Source: MVRE01 sp015660965
GTDB taxonomy: Archaea; Halobacteriota; Methanomicrobia; Methanomicrobiales; Methanospirillaceae
Direction: 5' to 3'
NCBI GenBank assembly: GCA_050015095.1
Contig: JBEKCC010000003.1
Coordinates: forward strand, 1-64,000
Length of the DNA: 64,000 nt
The notes beneath the pieces are model-generated. The model was given only the letters and a program-made list of their open reading frames with translations. It did no database searches and was not told the origin of the DNA. This document shows positions 24,315 to 33,695 of this stretch, in pieces. Positions within the stretch are counted from its first letter, which is position 1; each line of letters starts with the position of its first letter. The position numbers and the translations under genes were made by a program.

Positions 24315-26417
24315 TCACCCACACATGAAAATAAGTAGCATATCAATAATTTTTATTCCGATGAAGGGGGCGATGACGCCGCCTATCCCGTAAATGACGA
24401 TGTTGTTTCTAAATGCATCATCCGCTGACATCGGGCGGTACTTCACGCCGTGGAGGGCAAGTGGGATAAGGGCCACGATGATGACCGCGTTGAAGATTAC
24501 GGCGGAGAGGATGCCATGCTGGAGCTGAAGGATATTGAGCACTCCTAACGACGGGTACGTGGACGCGAATGCGACCGGGATGATCGCGAAGTACTTGGCG
24601 ATGTCGTTTGCGATCGAGAAGGTGGTGAGCGCCCCCCGGGTCATCAGCAGCTGTTTGCCGATCTCCACGATCTCGAGCAGTTTTGTCGGGTTGGAATCGA
24701 GGTCGACCATGTTCGCCGCCTCCCGGGCTGGCTGTGTTCCGGTGTTCATCGCGACCGCAACGTCAGCCTGTGCAAGCGCCGGGGCGTCGTTTGTGCCGTC
24801 GCCGGTCATCGCGACCATCCGCCCCCCGCTCTGGTATTCGCGGATCAATTTGAGTTTGCTCTCGGGCGTCGCCTCTGCAAGGAAGTCATCCACCCCGGCC
24901 TCTGCCGCGATCGTCGCGGCCGTAAGCCGGTTGTCGCCCGTAATCATCACGGTTTTAATTCCCATTTTCCGGAGCTGGGCAAATCGCTCCCGGATCCCAC
25001 CTTTCACGATGTCCTTGAGGTAGACAACCCCGAGTGCCTGCTCGTCCCGGGTGACGACAAGTGGCGTCCCGCCGGCCCGGGCAATCCGGTCGACCTCTCC
25101 TTTGAGCTGATCGGATATCGTGCCGCCGTGAGCCAGGATTGTGGCGAACATGACATCCGCGGCGCCCTTCCGGATCCGGACATCCCCTTGGTCGACCCCG
25201 CTCATCCGGGTATGGCTGGAGAAGGGGATGAACTGCATCTCCGGGGCGGTCTCTGTCCCGCCGACGCTTCTCCCCCGCAGGCCGTACTTCTCCTTTGCGA
25301 GCACCACGATGCTGCGCCCTTCCGGTGTTTCGTCCGCGAGCGACGCGAGCTGTGCCGTCTCGGCAAGGTTCATGATATCTGTCCCGTCGACCGGGATCAG
25401 TTCAACCGCCTGTCGATTACCGAGCGTAATGGTCCCTGTCTTGTCGAGCAGGAGGATATCAACGTCCCCCGCCGCCTCGATCGCCCGCCCGGATGTCGTG
25501 ATCACGTTCCGCTGGATGAGCCGGTCCATCCCGGCAATACCGATCGCGGAAAGGAGCCCCCCAATGGTCGTTGGCGCAAGGCAGACAAAGAGCGAGATAA
25601 GCACGGTCACGGAGATGACGGTCCCAATCCCCGCAGCCGTCTGGACGCTGTACTGCGAGAAAGCCCACAGGGTGGCCGAGACTACCACAAAGATAGCGGT
25701 GATCCCGATGAGAAGGAGAGAAAGCGCGATCTCGTTGGGGGTCTTCTGCCGCTTTGCACCCTCGACGAGGCTGATCATGTGGTCGAGGAACCCTTCACCG
25801 GGATTCGCGCTGACCCGCACGATCAGCCAGTCGGAGAGGATGACCGTCCCGCCGGTGACCGCACTCCGATCGCCGCCCGATTCCCGGATGACCGGGGCGC
25901 TCTCCCCGGTAATCGCGCTCTCGTTGACCGATGCAATACCCTCAATGACTTCGCCGTCGACCGGGATCGTGTCATCGGCCTGCACGTAGAAGAGGTCGCC
26001 CTTGCGAAGTGTCGATGATGATACGTTCTGGTAATCCGTGGGTTCAGGCGACTTTCCTTTCTGGATCGCGTACCGGTTGTCCAGTCTCTTTGCTATCGTG
26101 TCCTGTCGCATCCTCCGGAGCGCCTCGGCCTGCGCCTTGCCCCGCCCTTCCGCGAGAGCCTCGGCAAAGTTCGCAAAGAGCACCGTGAACCAGAGCCATG
26201 CAGAGATGGCACCGATGAACCCAGCAGGCTCTTCGCTCTGACCGGTGAGCGCCCGCAGCCAGAGCAGCGTGGTGATCACGCTCCCGATCTCCACCGTAAA
26301 CATGACGGGGTTGTGCACGAGAGTCCTCGGGTTGAGCTTCCAGAACGCGTCGATAAGTGCACGCCGGTAAAGACCCGGTACGGCATGGGGGTTCTTGGCT
26401 TGCCGGAGATCAGACAT
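24315..26417 (-). CDS. kdpB: Potassium-transporting P-type ATPase subunit KdpB
   Basis: The 700-residue catalytic subunit of the high-affinity K+ pump: TGES loop in ESAITGESAPVIRESG, phosphorylation site LLDKTGTITLGNR, nucleotide-domain KGAADV and hinge TGDGTNDAPALAQADVAV, then the KdpB-specific NMVDLDSNPTKLLEIVEIG. It overlaps the kdpCA fusion gene by 8 bases, which implies coupled translation. The gene is clearly GC-rich and has long antisense open frames as a by-product. The composition drops at its 3' end near 24340. Confidence 0.95.
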   Translation of the reverse strand: MSDLRQAKNPHAVPGLYRRALIDAFWKLNPRTLVHNPVMFTVEIGSVITTLLWLRALTGQSEEPAGFIGAISAWLWFTVLFANFAEALAEGRGKAQAEALRRMRQDTIAKRLDNRYAIQKGKSPEPTDYQNVSSSTLRKGDLFYVQADDTIPVDGEVIEGIASVNESAITGESAPVIRESGGDRSAVTGGTVILSDWLIVRVSANPGEGFLDHMISLVEGAKRQKTPNEIALSLLLIGITAIFVVVSATLWAFSQYSVQTAAGIGTVISVTVLISLFVCLAPTTIGGLLSAIGIAGMDRLIQRNVITTSGRAIEAAGDVDILLLDKTGTITLGNRQAVELIPVDGTDIMNLAETAQLASLADETPEGRSIVVLAKEKYGLRGRSVGGTETAPEMQFIPFSSHTRMSGVDQGDVRIRKGAADVMFATILAHGGTISDQLKGEVDRIARAGGTPLVVTRDEQALGVVYLKDIVKGGIRERFAQLRKMGIKTVMITGDNRLTAATIAAEAGVDDFLAEATPESKLKLIREYQSGGRMVAMTGDGTNDAPALAQADVAVAMNTGTQPAREAANMVDLDSNPTKLLEIVEIGKQLLMTRGALTTFSIANDIAKYFAIIPVAFASTYPSLGVLNILQLQHGILSAVIFNAVIIVALIPLALHGVKYRPMSADDAFRNNIVIYGIGGVIAPFIGIKIIDMLLIFMCG

Positions 26418-28839
26418 GGATCAGCCCTCCTGCAACAATGTTCAGGTGCTCCACGATGGGCCCGAGCGCAAGGGCGGGAGCAAAACTGAGTGCGACGACA
26501 ACGACAATCACAAAGACCAGCCAGATGATGAATAGCGGGCGGTGGTCTCGGAGGGTTCCTTCGCCCTCGGGGACGATCTTTTTTACCACAAAAGCACCGG
26601 CGAGGGCCAGTGTAATGACGATGATGACATAGCGCCCGATGAACATTGCTATTGCCGTGGAGATATTGTAGAACAGGCTGTTCGCTGACAGCCCGGCAAA
26701 AGCGCTGCCGTTATTCTGGGAGACCGAGCTGAATGCGTACAGGATCTCGGAGAACCCGTGTGGTCCGGGATTAAAGACAGCGGCTTTTCCCGGGTCGATT
26801 AAAACCGCGATGGCCGTGCCGATGAGGATCAGGAAGATGGGGATGATGATGTGGATGGTGGACAGCTTCATCTCGTACGGTTCGATCTTCTTGCCATACA
26901 GTTCCGGGGTTCTCCCGACCATCAGCCCGGCGATGAACATCGCTATAATGACGAAGACGAGCATGCAGTACAGACCTGAGCCGACACCGCCGTAGACCAC
27001 CTCACCCAGCTGGATGTCGACCATCTGGACGAAGCCGCCAAGCGGCATAAATGAATCGTGCATTGAATTGACCGCACCACAGGAGGTCACCGTCGTTACA
27101 ACTGAGAAGAACGCTGACTGGACGGGGCCAAAGCGCACCTCTTTGCCCTCCATGTTCCCGCTCGGCTGGGAATAGATGGAGCTCTGGTTGATACCCAGGG
27201 GTGTGAATGCAGGGTTGCCACCCAGTTCCGACCAGATGGCAAGGCCAAGCAGTGGCACGAAGATCAGGGTCATTGCGATCAGGATTGCGATCCCCTTCCT
27301 CACTGACCCGATCATCTTCCCGAACGTGAAGCAGAGAGCGATCCCGATAAGAACAATCGCAAGCATCTCCACAAAGTTCGAAAACGGCGTCGGGTTTTCC
27401 AAGGGATGAGCTGAGTTCGCATTGAAGAACCCGCCGCCGTTTGTGCCGAGATGCTTAATGGCGATCTGCGATGCGGCGGGCCCAAGCGGGATAGTCTGCG
27501 TGGTCACAAGGTTGCCGGAAGAATCGTTGACTGGGTTGAGGAGCGGCACAGTCACGGGCCCCCCAAACGTTTGGACGGTTCCCTGCGATACAAGGACGAG
27601 CGCTATGATGAAACTGATAGGCAGGAGGATCATGACACTGCGGACGAGCAGCACCCAGAAGTTCCCGATGGTGGTTCCTGACCTGCGTGAGAAGCCGTAG
27701 ATGAACGCGATAAGAACTGCCATCCCCACCGCTGCAGACATAAAGTTCTGCACGGCGAGGCCGACCATCTGCGTCAGGTAACTGACCCCGGTTTCACCTG
27801 CGTATGCCTGCCAGTTGGTGTTGGTTGCAAAACTGATCGCGGTGTTGAGCGAGAGATCCCAGGAGACAGATCCGATGGCGGCAGGGTTGAGCGGGAGGAA
27901 CTGCTGAACCTCCTGGAGGATGAACACGAAGGTGATCCCGATGAGAGAGAAGATCATTGTCGCGACAGCAAACATCTTCCAGTCCATCTCTTCATCAGCT
28001 GAAACGCCCGAAGTGGTGAGGAGCCACCGTTCAATGGGTTCTAGGACCGGTGAGAGGAACGTTCTCTCTCCCGTATACACCTTTACCATGAACCCCCCGA
28101 CCGGGATGATGAGAGCCGCGATCACGACGGCAAAGAGGATCAGCTGGACCCAGTCCATAATCGGAATGCCAAAAAAGAGGGTAGTGTATTCCGGCGCCGG
28201 GGTAAAGGTGGACGCGAAGGGTGTGACAGTGATCCTGCCGGCGCTCAAGTCATCGATCGCGAGGTTGAGGGAGAGGACGTTTACGCGGGGCTCACCGAAG
28301 ATCCCGAACTGGCGGTGCACGATCTGCTGGGCGACGAGCGCATCGATTACCTGCTCGCTCATGTTCCGCTCCCGGGCAACCCGCGGGACCTGATAATATG
28401 CGGCCGCGACACTGATATCCGGGTCAAGACCGCTTGCGGACGCAGTGACGAGATCCACCGGGATCGGCCGGGTATTAGTCGGATCGGCCGCATGGAGTGC
28501 CGTGACACGGGCCTTCACGGCATCTGCAAGCGCCGGGTTGGTCGGCCCGAGGTTCGAGCCGGTGGAACTGCCGGCGTTATCGGGAAACGGCGTGGTGGCA
28601 GATGGCCGACCCCAGAAGTAGGCCGGTGAGGTAAACGGCTGGCCGATCAGCGCCGAGCCGGCGATTGCCCCGTCATGTACGATGAGGCTGCCGTTTGCCT
28701 GCGACGGGAAGACGAGCTGCGCGATACCGGTGATGAGAACGGGATAGAAAATCCCTGTAAGAAGTGTTATCAGGAAAAAGATCACCAATGCAGGTTTTAC
28801 CTGTTTCCGGATCATGGATCGGAGCGTCTCGGTGGTCAT
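26410..28839 (-). CDS. Fused KdpC-KdpA subunits of the potassium pump
   Basis: One uninterrupted 809-residue frame contains two subunits. Residues 1 to about 200 are KdpC: one N-terminal helix (ALVIFFLITLLTGIFYPVL), PFTSPAYFWGRPSATTPF, GLDPDISVAAAYYQVPRVA, ending RVNVLSLNLAIDDL. After about 25 linker residues comes KdpA: ten or so helices with its four selectivity loops, seen at NTNWQAYAGE, TNGGGFFNANSAHPLENPT, TSCGAVNSMHDS and VYGGVGSGLYCM. Normally kdpA, kdpB and kdpC are separate. Here C precedes A in one chain and kdpB follows with an 8-base overlap. KdpC's membrane helix touches KdpA in the known complex, so a fusion is structurally plausible, but the C-first order needs the KdpC C-terminus to return across the membrane; I infer that the linker solves this. 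Confidence 0.92.
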   Translation of the reverse strand: MTTETLRSMIRKQVKPALVIFFLITLLTGIFYPVLITGIAQLVFPSQANGSLIVHDGAIAGSALIGQPFTSPAYFWGRPSATTPFPDNAGSSTGSNLGPTNPALADAVKARVTALHAADPTNTRPIPVDLVTASASGLDPDISVAAAYYQVPRVARERNMSEQVIDALVAQQIVHRQFGIFGEPRVNVLSLNLAIDDLSAGRITVTPFASTFTPAPEYTTLFFGIPIMDWVQLILFAVVIAALIIPVGGFMVKVYTGERTFLSPVLEPIERWLLTTSGVSADEEMDWKMFAVATMIFSLIGITFVFILQEVQQFLPLNPAAIGSVSWDLSLNTAISFATNTNWQAYAGETGVSYLTQMVGLAVQNFMSAAVGMAVLIAFIYGFSRRSGTTIGNFWVLLVRSVMILLPISFIIALVLVSQGTVQTFGGPVTVPLLNPVNDSSGNLVTTQTIPLGPAASQIAIKHLGTNGGGFFNANSAHPLENPTPFSNFVEMLAIVLIGIALCFTFGKMIGSVRKGIAILIAMTLIFVPLLGLAIWSELGGNPAFTPLGINQSSIYSQPSGNMEGKEVRFGPVQSAFFSVVTTVTSCGAVNSMHDSFMPLGGFVQMVDIQLGEVVYGGVGSGLYCMLVFVIIAMFIAGLMVGRTPELYGKKIEPYEMKLSTIHIIIPIFLILIGTAIAVLIDPGKAAVFNPGPHGFSEILYAFSSVSQNNGSAFAGLSANSLFYNISTAIAMFIGRYVIIVITLALAGAFVVKKIVPEGEGTLRDHRPLFIIWLVFVIVVVVALSFAPALALGPIVEHLNIVAGGLIHV

Positions 28840-29340
28840 GGGATCTCCGCGTGAATAGTTATCTGACTAGTCGTCGTGTACAGGTTCACTATACCAGCGT
28901 AACAATTGTAGGTATATACACTCTCCGGTGCTGGGCAGGATCCGGACTGGGTGCACAACCTCCAGCCATTGAATCTGCAGGGCACCACTTATATGCCGAA
29001 AGAAATCTTCCATGTGTTACTATTAAATCTGTGTGGTTTTGGGTTCTGTTAACTTGTTGTGGAATGGATTTTACTGTTAACTGGCGTGGGACAATGGAAC
29101 TAAATAGGTTCTGTTGCATCTACGGTTGATGATCGAAAAGGCAATGGATATTGAATTGTGGTTGGTGGGGCGCAGATCGAAATGTGAGGATTTAATTTTG
29201 ATATTGCTCAATGCTTCCCCAATAAGATGTGTTTTTTACAATTCTTTCCATAATATTCTCATCAAGATTATTGTCATTATTCCAGGAATCCTGCTATTCC
29301 GGCAATTCAACCTAGTTCCCACGGGTATTGAAAATGCCCG
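28840..29340. other. Gene-free stretch upstream of the kdp operon (500 bases)
   Basis: It holds the leftward kdp promoter next to 28840-28900 and a copy of the 49-nt dispersed repeat (29042-29090). The open frames here (28764-29129 on +, 28889-29119 on -) overlap on opposite strands and show no protein-like pattern. Composition falls from GC-rich at the kdp side to AT-rich near 29150-29330. Confidence 0.5.
29042..29090 (+). repeat. Dispersed repeat, copy B
   Basis: It matches the reverse complement of 1228-1276 at 43 of 49 positions, with weak similarity continuing to about 29107 (ATGGAACTAAAT). It lies in the gene-free stretch between the kdp operon and the HEAT fragment. Confidence 0.6.
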
Positions 29341-29547
29341 TTATTTTCTGAGCGCAATGGCCGCATACCAGCGGTGATCGGCATCCTTGGCTGCCGCAAG
29401 TGTGAGAACCAGGGGTTTTACTGCCCGGTCACCATGCTCCGCCAGTGCACGAACCGCATGGTGGCGGTTTTCGTTCTGGGGATCATCCAGCCGGGCGATC
29501 AGCGACGCGATCGTGTCCTTCTCTTTCGTTGTTGTTTTCTGGGTCAT
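29341..29547 (-). CDS. Short HEAT-repeat protein, probably truncated
   Basis: The 68-residue product has a charged start (MTQKTTTKEKDTIASLI), then about one and a half HEAT repeats: ARLDDPQNENRHHAVRALAE and AVKPLVLTLAAAKDADHRW followed by YAAIALRK and a stop. HEAT-repeat proteins of methanogens usually have four or more units. The abrupt end within a repeat suggests loss of the 3' part at 29341. What remains would be a fragment, perhaps not functional. The piece is GC-rich, like the neighbouring DUF1646 gene. Confidence 0.55.
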   Translation of the reverse strand: MTQKTTTKEKDTIASLIARLDDPQNENRHHAVRALAEHGDRAVKPLVLTLAAAKDADHRWYAAIALRK

Positions 29548-29648
29548 GGAGAGCTCCGTTCTATTAACGTTTCACGTTATGACTGATTGTTGTTGCCATC
29601 GCACATCTGTTCTGCGGACCGGGACGATCTTCCTGCCCTCACCACCGA

Positions 29649-30779
29649 TCAAGCCATGCCGAGAGAGCGGGGGATAAAGAGGACGCCAAAGAATACAATC
29701 ATCAGGACAATTCCAAGGGGAATACCAACTTTTGCCCATTCGCGGCTTGAAATTTTCATTTTCCCTGCTGCAATAATATTGGGGATGTTACCCGGGATGA
29801 GCATCCCACCTGAGATGAGGAGGGCCACGAGAGCGCCGGTGATCTGTTGCGATGACAACGGGGGACTGATCTCTGCTGCTGCAAGCATTGCATTGTCAAG
29901 AACTGCAGAGACCATGTTCGCCCAGTAAAGGGCTTCCGGAGGGATGCGGATAACATAGTCCAGGATCAGGGGCTTGACCCCTTCCCCGATAAACACGAGC
30001 GCCATGATGAAGAGATACACCTTTCCTGCCCGGACCACCACGTCGCTGATCGTCTCGCGCTCGATAACGCATTCCAGTCTCGTACTGCCGCTGTGCCGCC
30101 GCTTGAAGACAACCAGACCGACAAAGCCGAGAAGAAGAATCGCGGGGATGATATACAGCCCGAGTTTGTGGAGGAGAAACCAGAAATCCGCATGGTACGG
30201 TACACCGGAGAGTCTTGTGACGACAATAGAGGAAAGCGGTCCTCCGAGAGGGGTAAGTCCGGATCCAAGGCCGATAGCGAAAGATGCGACAACAGTAATT
30301 TCAATTTTTGCCTCTTTGACGAGGGGGAGGGAATTGATGATCTCGATCAGAATGATCGCCGCAAGGATAACGGAGATAATGCTGGAAATAAAACCAAGCG
30401 CGATGATCAGCGCCGGCACGATCACGGTGAGGGGGACCTTATCCACCAGATGGTTAATAGCCTGTTCGAGCTGGTGATGAAGATAGTATATAAGGAGCCC
30501 AACAAGGAGAACCACCTGGACAATCCCGACGGGCACCCCACCAACCCTTACGATGTCCAGTGGACTTGTGAGCGCCTCTGCAATGATCGCCCAGCTCCAT
30601 CCCGTTGATTCATTAGGAAGAGCAATAAAACCGGAAATTGTTAGTGCAAGGACACCGCAAATGAAGAGGAAAAACTCTAAATTGCGTTCGATACTTTTTA
30701 TTTTAAAAGGGAGCATTAGGACAGCTATGAATATGATGATGAGACCAAGATTCACATAGAATGGGTCCATTTTCTTCAC
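29649..30779 (-). CDS. DUF1646 family membrane transporter
   Basis: The 376-residue protein has ten or more helices and the DUF1646 signature region FAIGLGSGLTPLGGPLSSIV (about residues 165-185), with a second GGMLIPGNIPNIIAAGKMK near 335. The two Gly/Pro-rich loops resemble ion-transporter-superfamily re-entrant loops, and the family is thought to move cations or small anions; the substrate is unknown. The first 55 codons (about 30600-30779) are AT-rich and the rest GC-rich, with no break in the frame. This hints at recombination within the gene. Confidence 0.8.
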   Translation of the reverse strand: MKKMDPFYVNLGLIIIFIAVLMLPFKIKSIERNLEFFLFICGVLALTISGFIALPNESTGWSWAIIAEALTSPLDIVRVGGVPVGIVQVVLLVGLLIYYLHHQLEQAINHLVDKVPLTVIVPALIIALGFISSIISVILAAIILIEIINSLPLVKEAKIEITVVASFAIGLGSGLTPLGGPLSSIVVTRLSGVPYHADFWFLLHKLGLYIIPAILLLGFVGLVVFKRRHSGSTRLECVIERETISDVVVRAGKVYLFIMALVFIGEGVKPLILDYVIRIPPEALYWANMVSAVLDNAMLAAAEISPPLSSQQITGALVALLISGGMLIPGNIPNIIAAGKMKISSREWAKVGIPLGIVLMIVFFGVLFIPRSLGMA

Positions 30780-30965
30780 CTTCGAATGAGTAGAGTAACT
30801 ATGATATATTATCTCTGTGTTAAACCCATAGCAACCTTAAACATTGCCTGAATATTCGTATAAAAAAAATTATTGAGTTATTTCAAAATTAGGCCTACCT
30901 GTAGTGTAAAGTGACATCGTATCCTTATCCATCCCCTTCATACTTACTAATCTCAAAATCAGATT

Positions 30966-31632
30966 TTATTGTATAGCCAAAAAGAGGAAATAAACACCTA
31001 TTATTATAATCATAACACCAATTATTCTGTCGAAAACTTCCCCACCCAATGTTGTAACGTTTTTTATTTTTTTACCAATAGTTCCGCCAATCGAACTTAT
31101 TACGATTAGAGGGATGCTCAACCCAATAGCGTAGATCAGCATCGTAAAAACCCCCTGTACTGCAATCTGATAAAGGGCAATGTATGTCAACACAATAATT
31201 AGCATTGGTGCTCCTCGTCCCACTGTAATAGCACCGAATGAAAGTCCCAATAAAAATGCCCCTCACACGGTGTAGGAAGTAGGCACCTTGAAGAAATCGA
31301 ATATACTACGTATTGGGGGTTTATACACTTGCAGGAGTTGCAAACCCATCAGGATCAATAGAACTCCGCCGATTGTCCATGCGATTGTGCTATTTAAAAA
31401 AAAGGAGATATTTTCCAACATATCCAGCAATCAAGCCTAGAGGCAATAATACAAGAACCGTGCCAATGCAGAAGGATATCGTGAGTTTTAAAATATTTGT
31501 CAGATTTAGTGAGGTGTCACCGCTCGTCAGATACCCTATCAAACCTAAGCACAATACACTGTTGCAAGGGCAGATACCCGCAATTAGCCCGAAGATAAAA
31601 ATGCCAAGCAAAGAAGGGTCGAAAACCGCCAT
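30966..31632 (-). pseudogene. CcdA/DsbD-like thiol transporter, decayed
   Basis: Start ATG 31632 (after GAAAGGAT). The first piece has MAVFDPSLLGIFIFGLIAG then ICPCNSVLCLG, the CPC active-site-like motif of CcdA. The frame breaks in a run of eight A (31396-31403). It continues in the next frame with STIAWTIGGVLLILMG, meets an in-frame TGA in PTSYTV*GAFLLG (about 31265), and resumes to LSFGAITVGRGAPMLI and the end at 30966. CcdA proteins have a second PC motif where this copy has GRGAP. One frameshift, one stop and a lost cysteine indicate decay rather than a single read error. It may have passed electrons to the DUF2769 neighbour's pathway. Confidence 0.75.
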
Positions 31633-31710
31633 ATAATAACTATCCTTTCTCAAGTGGTATGTATGAAAGTAATGGTAGCAGATCGGACCGTAACGTGTTG
31701 ATGCCAATCT

Positions 31711-32001
31711 CTATTTTAGTTTTCTGAGTTCCCTTTCAGAACCATTGACACAGTAATAAGCGAACTTGAGCCCTATCATAGGTGTAAGAGGGCAAGTTGG
31801 GCAGATACATGCTTTTTTGGTGGTAGTACACGAGCTTTTTCCGGTTATACAGAAGAGAAACTCCGTCTTTCCCTTCATACAATCATTGTACGTTGGACAT
31901 TTCCCACAGATGCACATACCCTTAGCCTTATTGATCATTTGTTTACGGTCTATATCGGTCATCTTCTGCATTTTCTGTAGCATTTCTTCAAATTTGTCCA
32001 T
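31711..32001 (-). CDS. DUF2769 cysteine-rich protein
   Basis: The 96-residue protein has a helical start (EEMLQKMQKMTDIDRKQM) and ten cysteines: GMCICGKCPTYNDC, FCITGKSSC, CICPTCPLTPM and a last one in YYCVNG. The CxCxxCPTY and CICPTCP motifs are the DUF2769 pattern, common in methanogens and Archaeoglobi. It may bind iron-sulfur or zinc; the function is unknown. It lies upstream of and on the same strand as the CcdA-like pseudogene, with a 78-base gap. Confidence 0.8.
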   Translation of the reverse strand: MDKFEEMLQKMQKMTDIDRKQMINKAKGMCICGKCPTYNDCMKGKTEFLFCITGKSSCTTTKKACICPTCPLTPMIGLKFAYYCVNGSERELRKLK

Positions 32002-32061
32002 TAGACACCTACATTCATTCGGGGGGATAATTCCTTATTTCTAATGTTTGTATTATAAGCT

Positions 32062-32775
32062 ATGCCAGCACCCATTGTAGGAAGAAAATTTGGTGTCGGT
32101 GATATCGCTCTTCTCGACCCAGAAAAAATACGCGGTATAAAAGTTTTAGGGATCTCTGGATCAAGTCGTCAGGAACCAGGAATGTCAAAGTCAGAACGGC
32201 TCTTAATGCGTTCACTTGACAAATATAAAATACTGGGATGCGATACGACGTTTTTACGATTAAAAGATCTCAAAATCTATGATTGTGAGGGGAATTACTC
32301 AGAAAACCCAGCTTATTGCACCTATCCCTGCCAATCAACCCTCAAGTATCCGGATGATGAAATGCAGAAAGTCTATGACGCAGTTCTTGCATCAGATATC
32401 CTTATTTTAGCGACACCGATCCGGTGGAACAATCATTCTGCACTTGTGCAGAAGTTTGTTGAGAGAATGAACTGTATTGAGAACCAATACTCATGGTTCG
32501 GAAACCGCATGATCAATAACAAGGTTGTCGGATTGATTATCATTGGACATGTGGATGGGATGCAGCATGTTGCCGGGAACCTCTTGAACTTTTTTGCCTG
32601 GCTTGGTTTCCACAGCCCAGAAGTATCCATTGCGTCTTGGGTTGGTGAAAATGATGAGGACACAACCAAGGATTGGGGGCAGATAGAGAGGAATAAATAT
32701 ACACAAGAGGATCTCGAAAACCTCGTCTCAAGTTCCCTCGTACTCGCCTACGGTTTGAAACATGCAGTCTGCTAA
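32062..32775 (+). CDS. NADPH-dependent FMN reductase-like flavoprotein
   Basis: The 237-residue flavodoxin-fold protein has the FMN phosphate loop VLGISGSSRQEPGMSKSE, an intermediate segment with three cysteines (YDCEGNY...CTYPCQS), then ILATPIRWNNHSALVQKFVE and GMQHVAGNLLNFFAWLG. The cysteines fall where iron-sulfur flavoproteins (Isf) bind a cluster, but the compact Isf motif is not clear. It probably carries electrons in the cytoplasm. Its stop overlaps the open frame of the next gene, but the true start of that gene is 100 bases later. Confidence 0.8.
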   Translation: MPAPIVGRKFGVGDIALLDPEKIRGIKVLGISGSSRQEPGMSKSERLLMRSLDKYKILGCDTTFLRLKDLKIYDCEGNYSENPAYCTYPCQSTLKYPDDEMQKVYDAVLASDILILATPIRWNNHSALVQKFVERMNCIENQYSWFGNRMINNKVVGLIIIGHVDGMQHVAGNLLNFFAWLGFHSPEVSIASWVGENDEDTTKDWGQIERNKYTQEDLENLVSSSLVLAYGLKHAVC

Positions 32776-32878
32776 TATAAGGACTAGGGGGAAAACTGAA
32801 CATTTGAACATTTACTATTTTTTACATAGATCAAATCGCATTTTTTATAAACCCTTACAGATAATTCCATATACTGGT

Positions 32879-33469
32879 ATGGCGTCGTTTGACTGCAATT
32901 GGTGCGGCAAGTGTTGTATGAGTTTTGGGGAGTTCGTCGACATCGAAAGGCAACTGTCCGAACGCGATTATTATTGTCGATACGGTATCACCAACGAACT
33001 GTTTCTTGTTCATATACAACCTGAATATGCCGATGAAATCGCAGAAGCGTTTGAAGACAAAGACCAAACAAAATCTGAAGAGCATAAGAATAGGTGCATC
33101 TTCATGCAGAAGAATAAAAACGGTAAGGGGGTCGTGTGTGCCATCTATCCCACCCGTCCAACCATATGTAAGGAGTTCCGGTGTTATCGGATGCTAATCC
33201 ATAATCCCAAAGGAGAACTAGTTGGGAAGGTTATTGGACATAACGAACTTAAAACTACTGATGAGGAATTGAAAGAAATCTGGAAAGATCATATTGCACC
33301 GTTGCCTCACCCTATTCATTCTGAACATCATTTAGATCACCCCCATGCATTGCATCATGCAAACGAGTTACATGCTCCTGACTTTCACATTCAGGATAAT
33401 GAATGGATGGACACTGTCGTTAAGGTTCTCGCAGATCACGGATTCCATGGCGATCCCGTTCATGACTGA
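32879..33469 (+). CDS. YkgJ-type cysteine-cluster protein with a His-rich tail
   Basis: Zinc/iron-chelating family (CxxCxxCC). It begins MASFDCNWCGKCCMSFGEF, and later has RCIFMQKN and VCAIYPTRPTICKEFRCY, about eight cysteines in all. The C-terminal 45 residues are His-rich (HPIHSEHHLDHPHALHH), which suggests extra metal binding. ATG 32879 is preferred over the long frame from 32762, because the family starts just before the first Cys. A TATA stretch (TTTTTTATAAAC) near 32840 would give a very short leader. Confidence 0.85.
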   Translation: MASFDCNWCGKCCMSFGEFVDIERQLSERDYYCRYGITNELFLVHIQPEYADEIAEAFEDKDQTKSEEHKNRCIFMQKNKNGKGVVCAIYPTRPTICKEFRCYRMLIHNPKGELVGKVIGHNELKTTDEELKEIWKDHIAPLPHPIHSEHHLDHPHALHHANELHAPDFHIQDNEWMDTVVKVLADHGFHGDPVHD

Positions 33470-33481
33470 AGACAAATAATT

Positions 33482-33502
33482 AAGAATTTTTTTCGAATTC
33501 TT
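33482..33502 (+). terminator. Hairpin with T run after the YkgJ-type gene
   Basis: AAGAATT and AATTCTT form a seven-pair stem around a T-rich loop, 12 bases after the stop at 33469. T tracts in the loop and just downstream suit archaeal termination. Confidence 0.4.
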
Positions 33503-33695
33503 TGTATATAATAAAAAACCCCATAAGAATATTATTTCCACCGAATACCGTTTAACTTCATAATCATAACATTCATGGAACAATGTAATATCTTATAAGA
33601 AATATTGATCTTTTGTTGAGAGAGCGATCAATCATCCAATTAAAAGTGGTATAATTTAATGCAGGTCTTCGATATTGAGTCTATTTCAGGTTAAT

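Noticed and set aside
25128..26018. Long plus-strand open frames (up to 296 codons) opposite kdpB
   Set aside because: They mirror the GC-rich third positions of kdpB, have no ribosome binding site and read as low-complexity Arg/Asp/Pro. kdpB has every catalytic motif.
28889..29129. Open frames on both strands upstream of kdp
   Set aside because: They cross the dispersed repeat, are not protein-like and overlap each other.
29104..29140. GGTTCTGTTGCATCTACGG resembles an IS6-family terminal repeat
   Set aside because: No transposase frame and no second inverted copy in reach; similarity is limited to about 12 bases.
31262..31268. In-frame TGA in the CcdA-like gene as selenocysteine
   Set aside because: The residue position is not a redox site, no SECIS-like hairpin is seen, and the gene has another frameshift.
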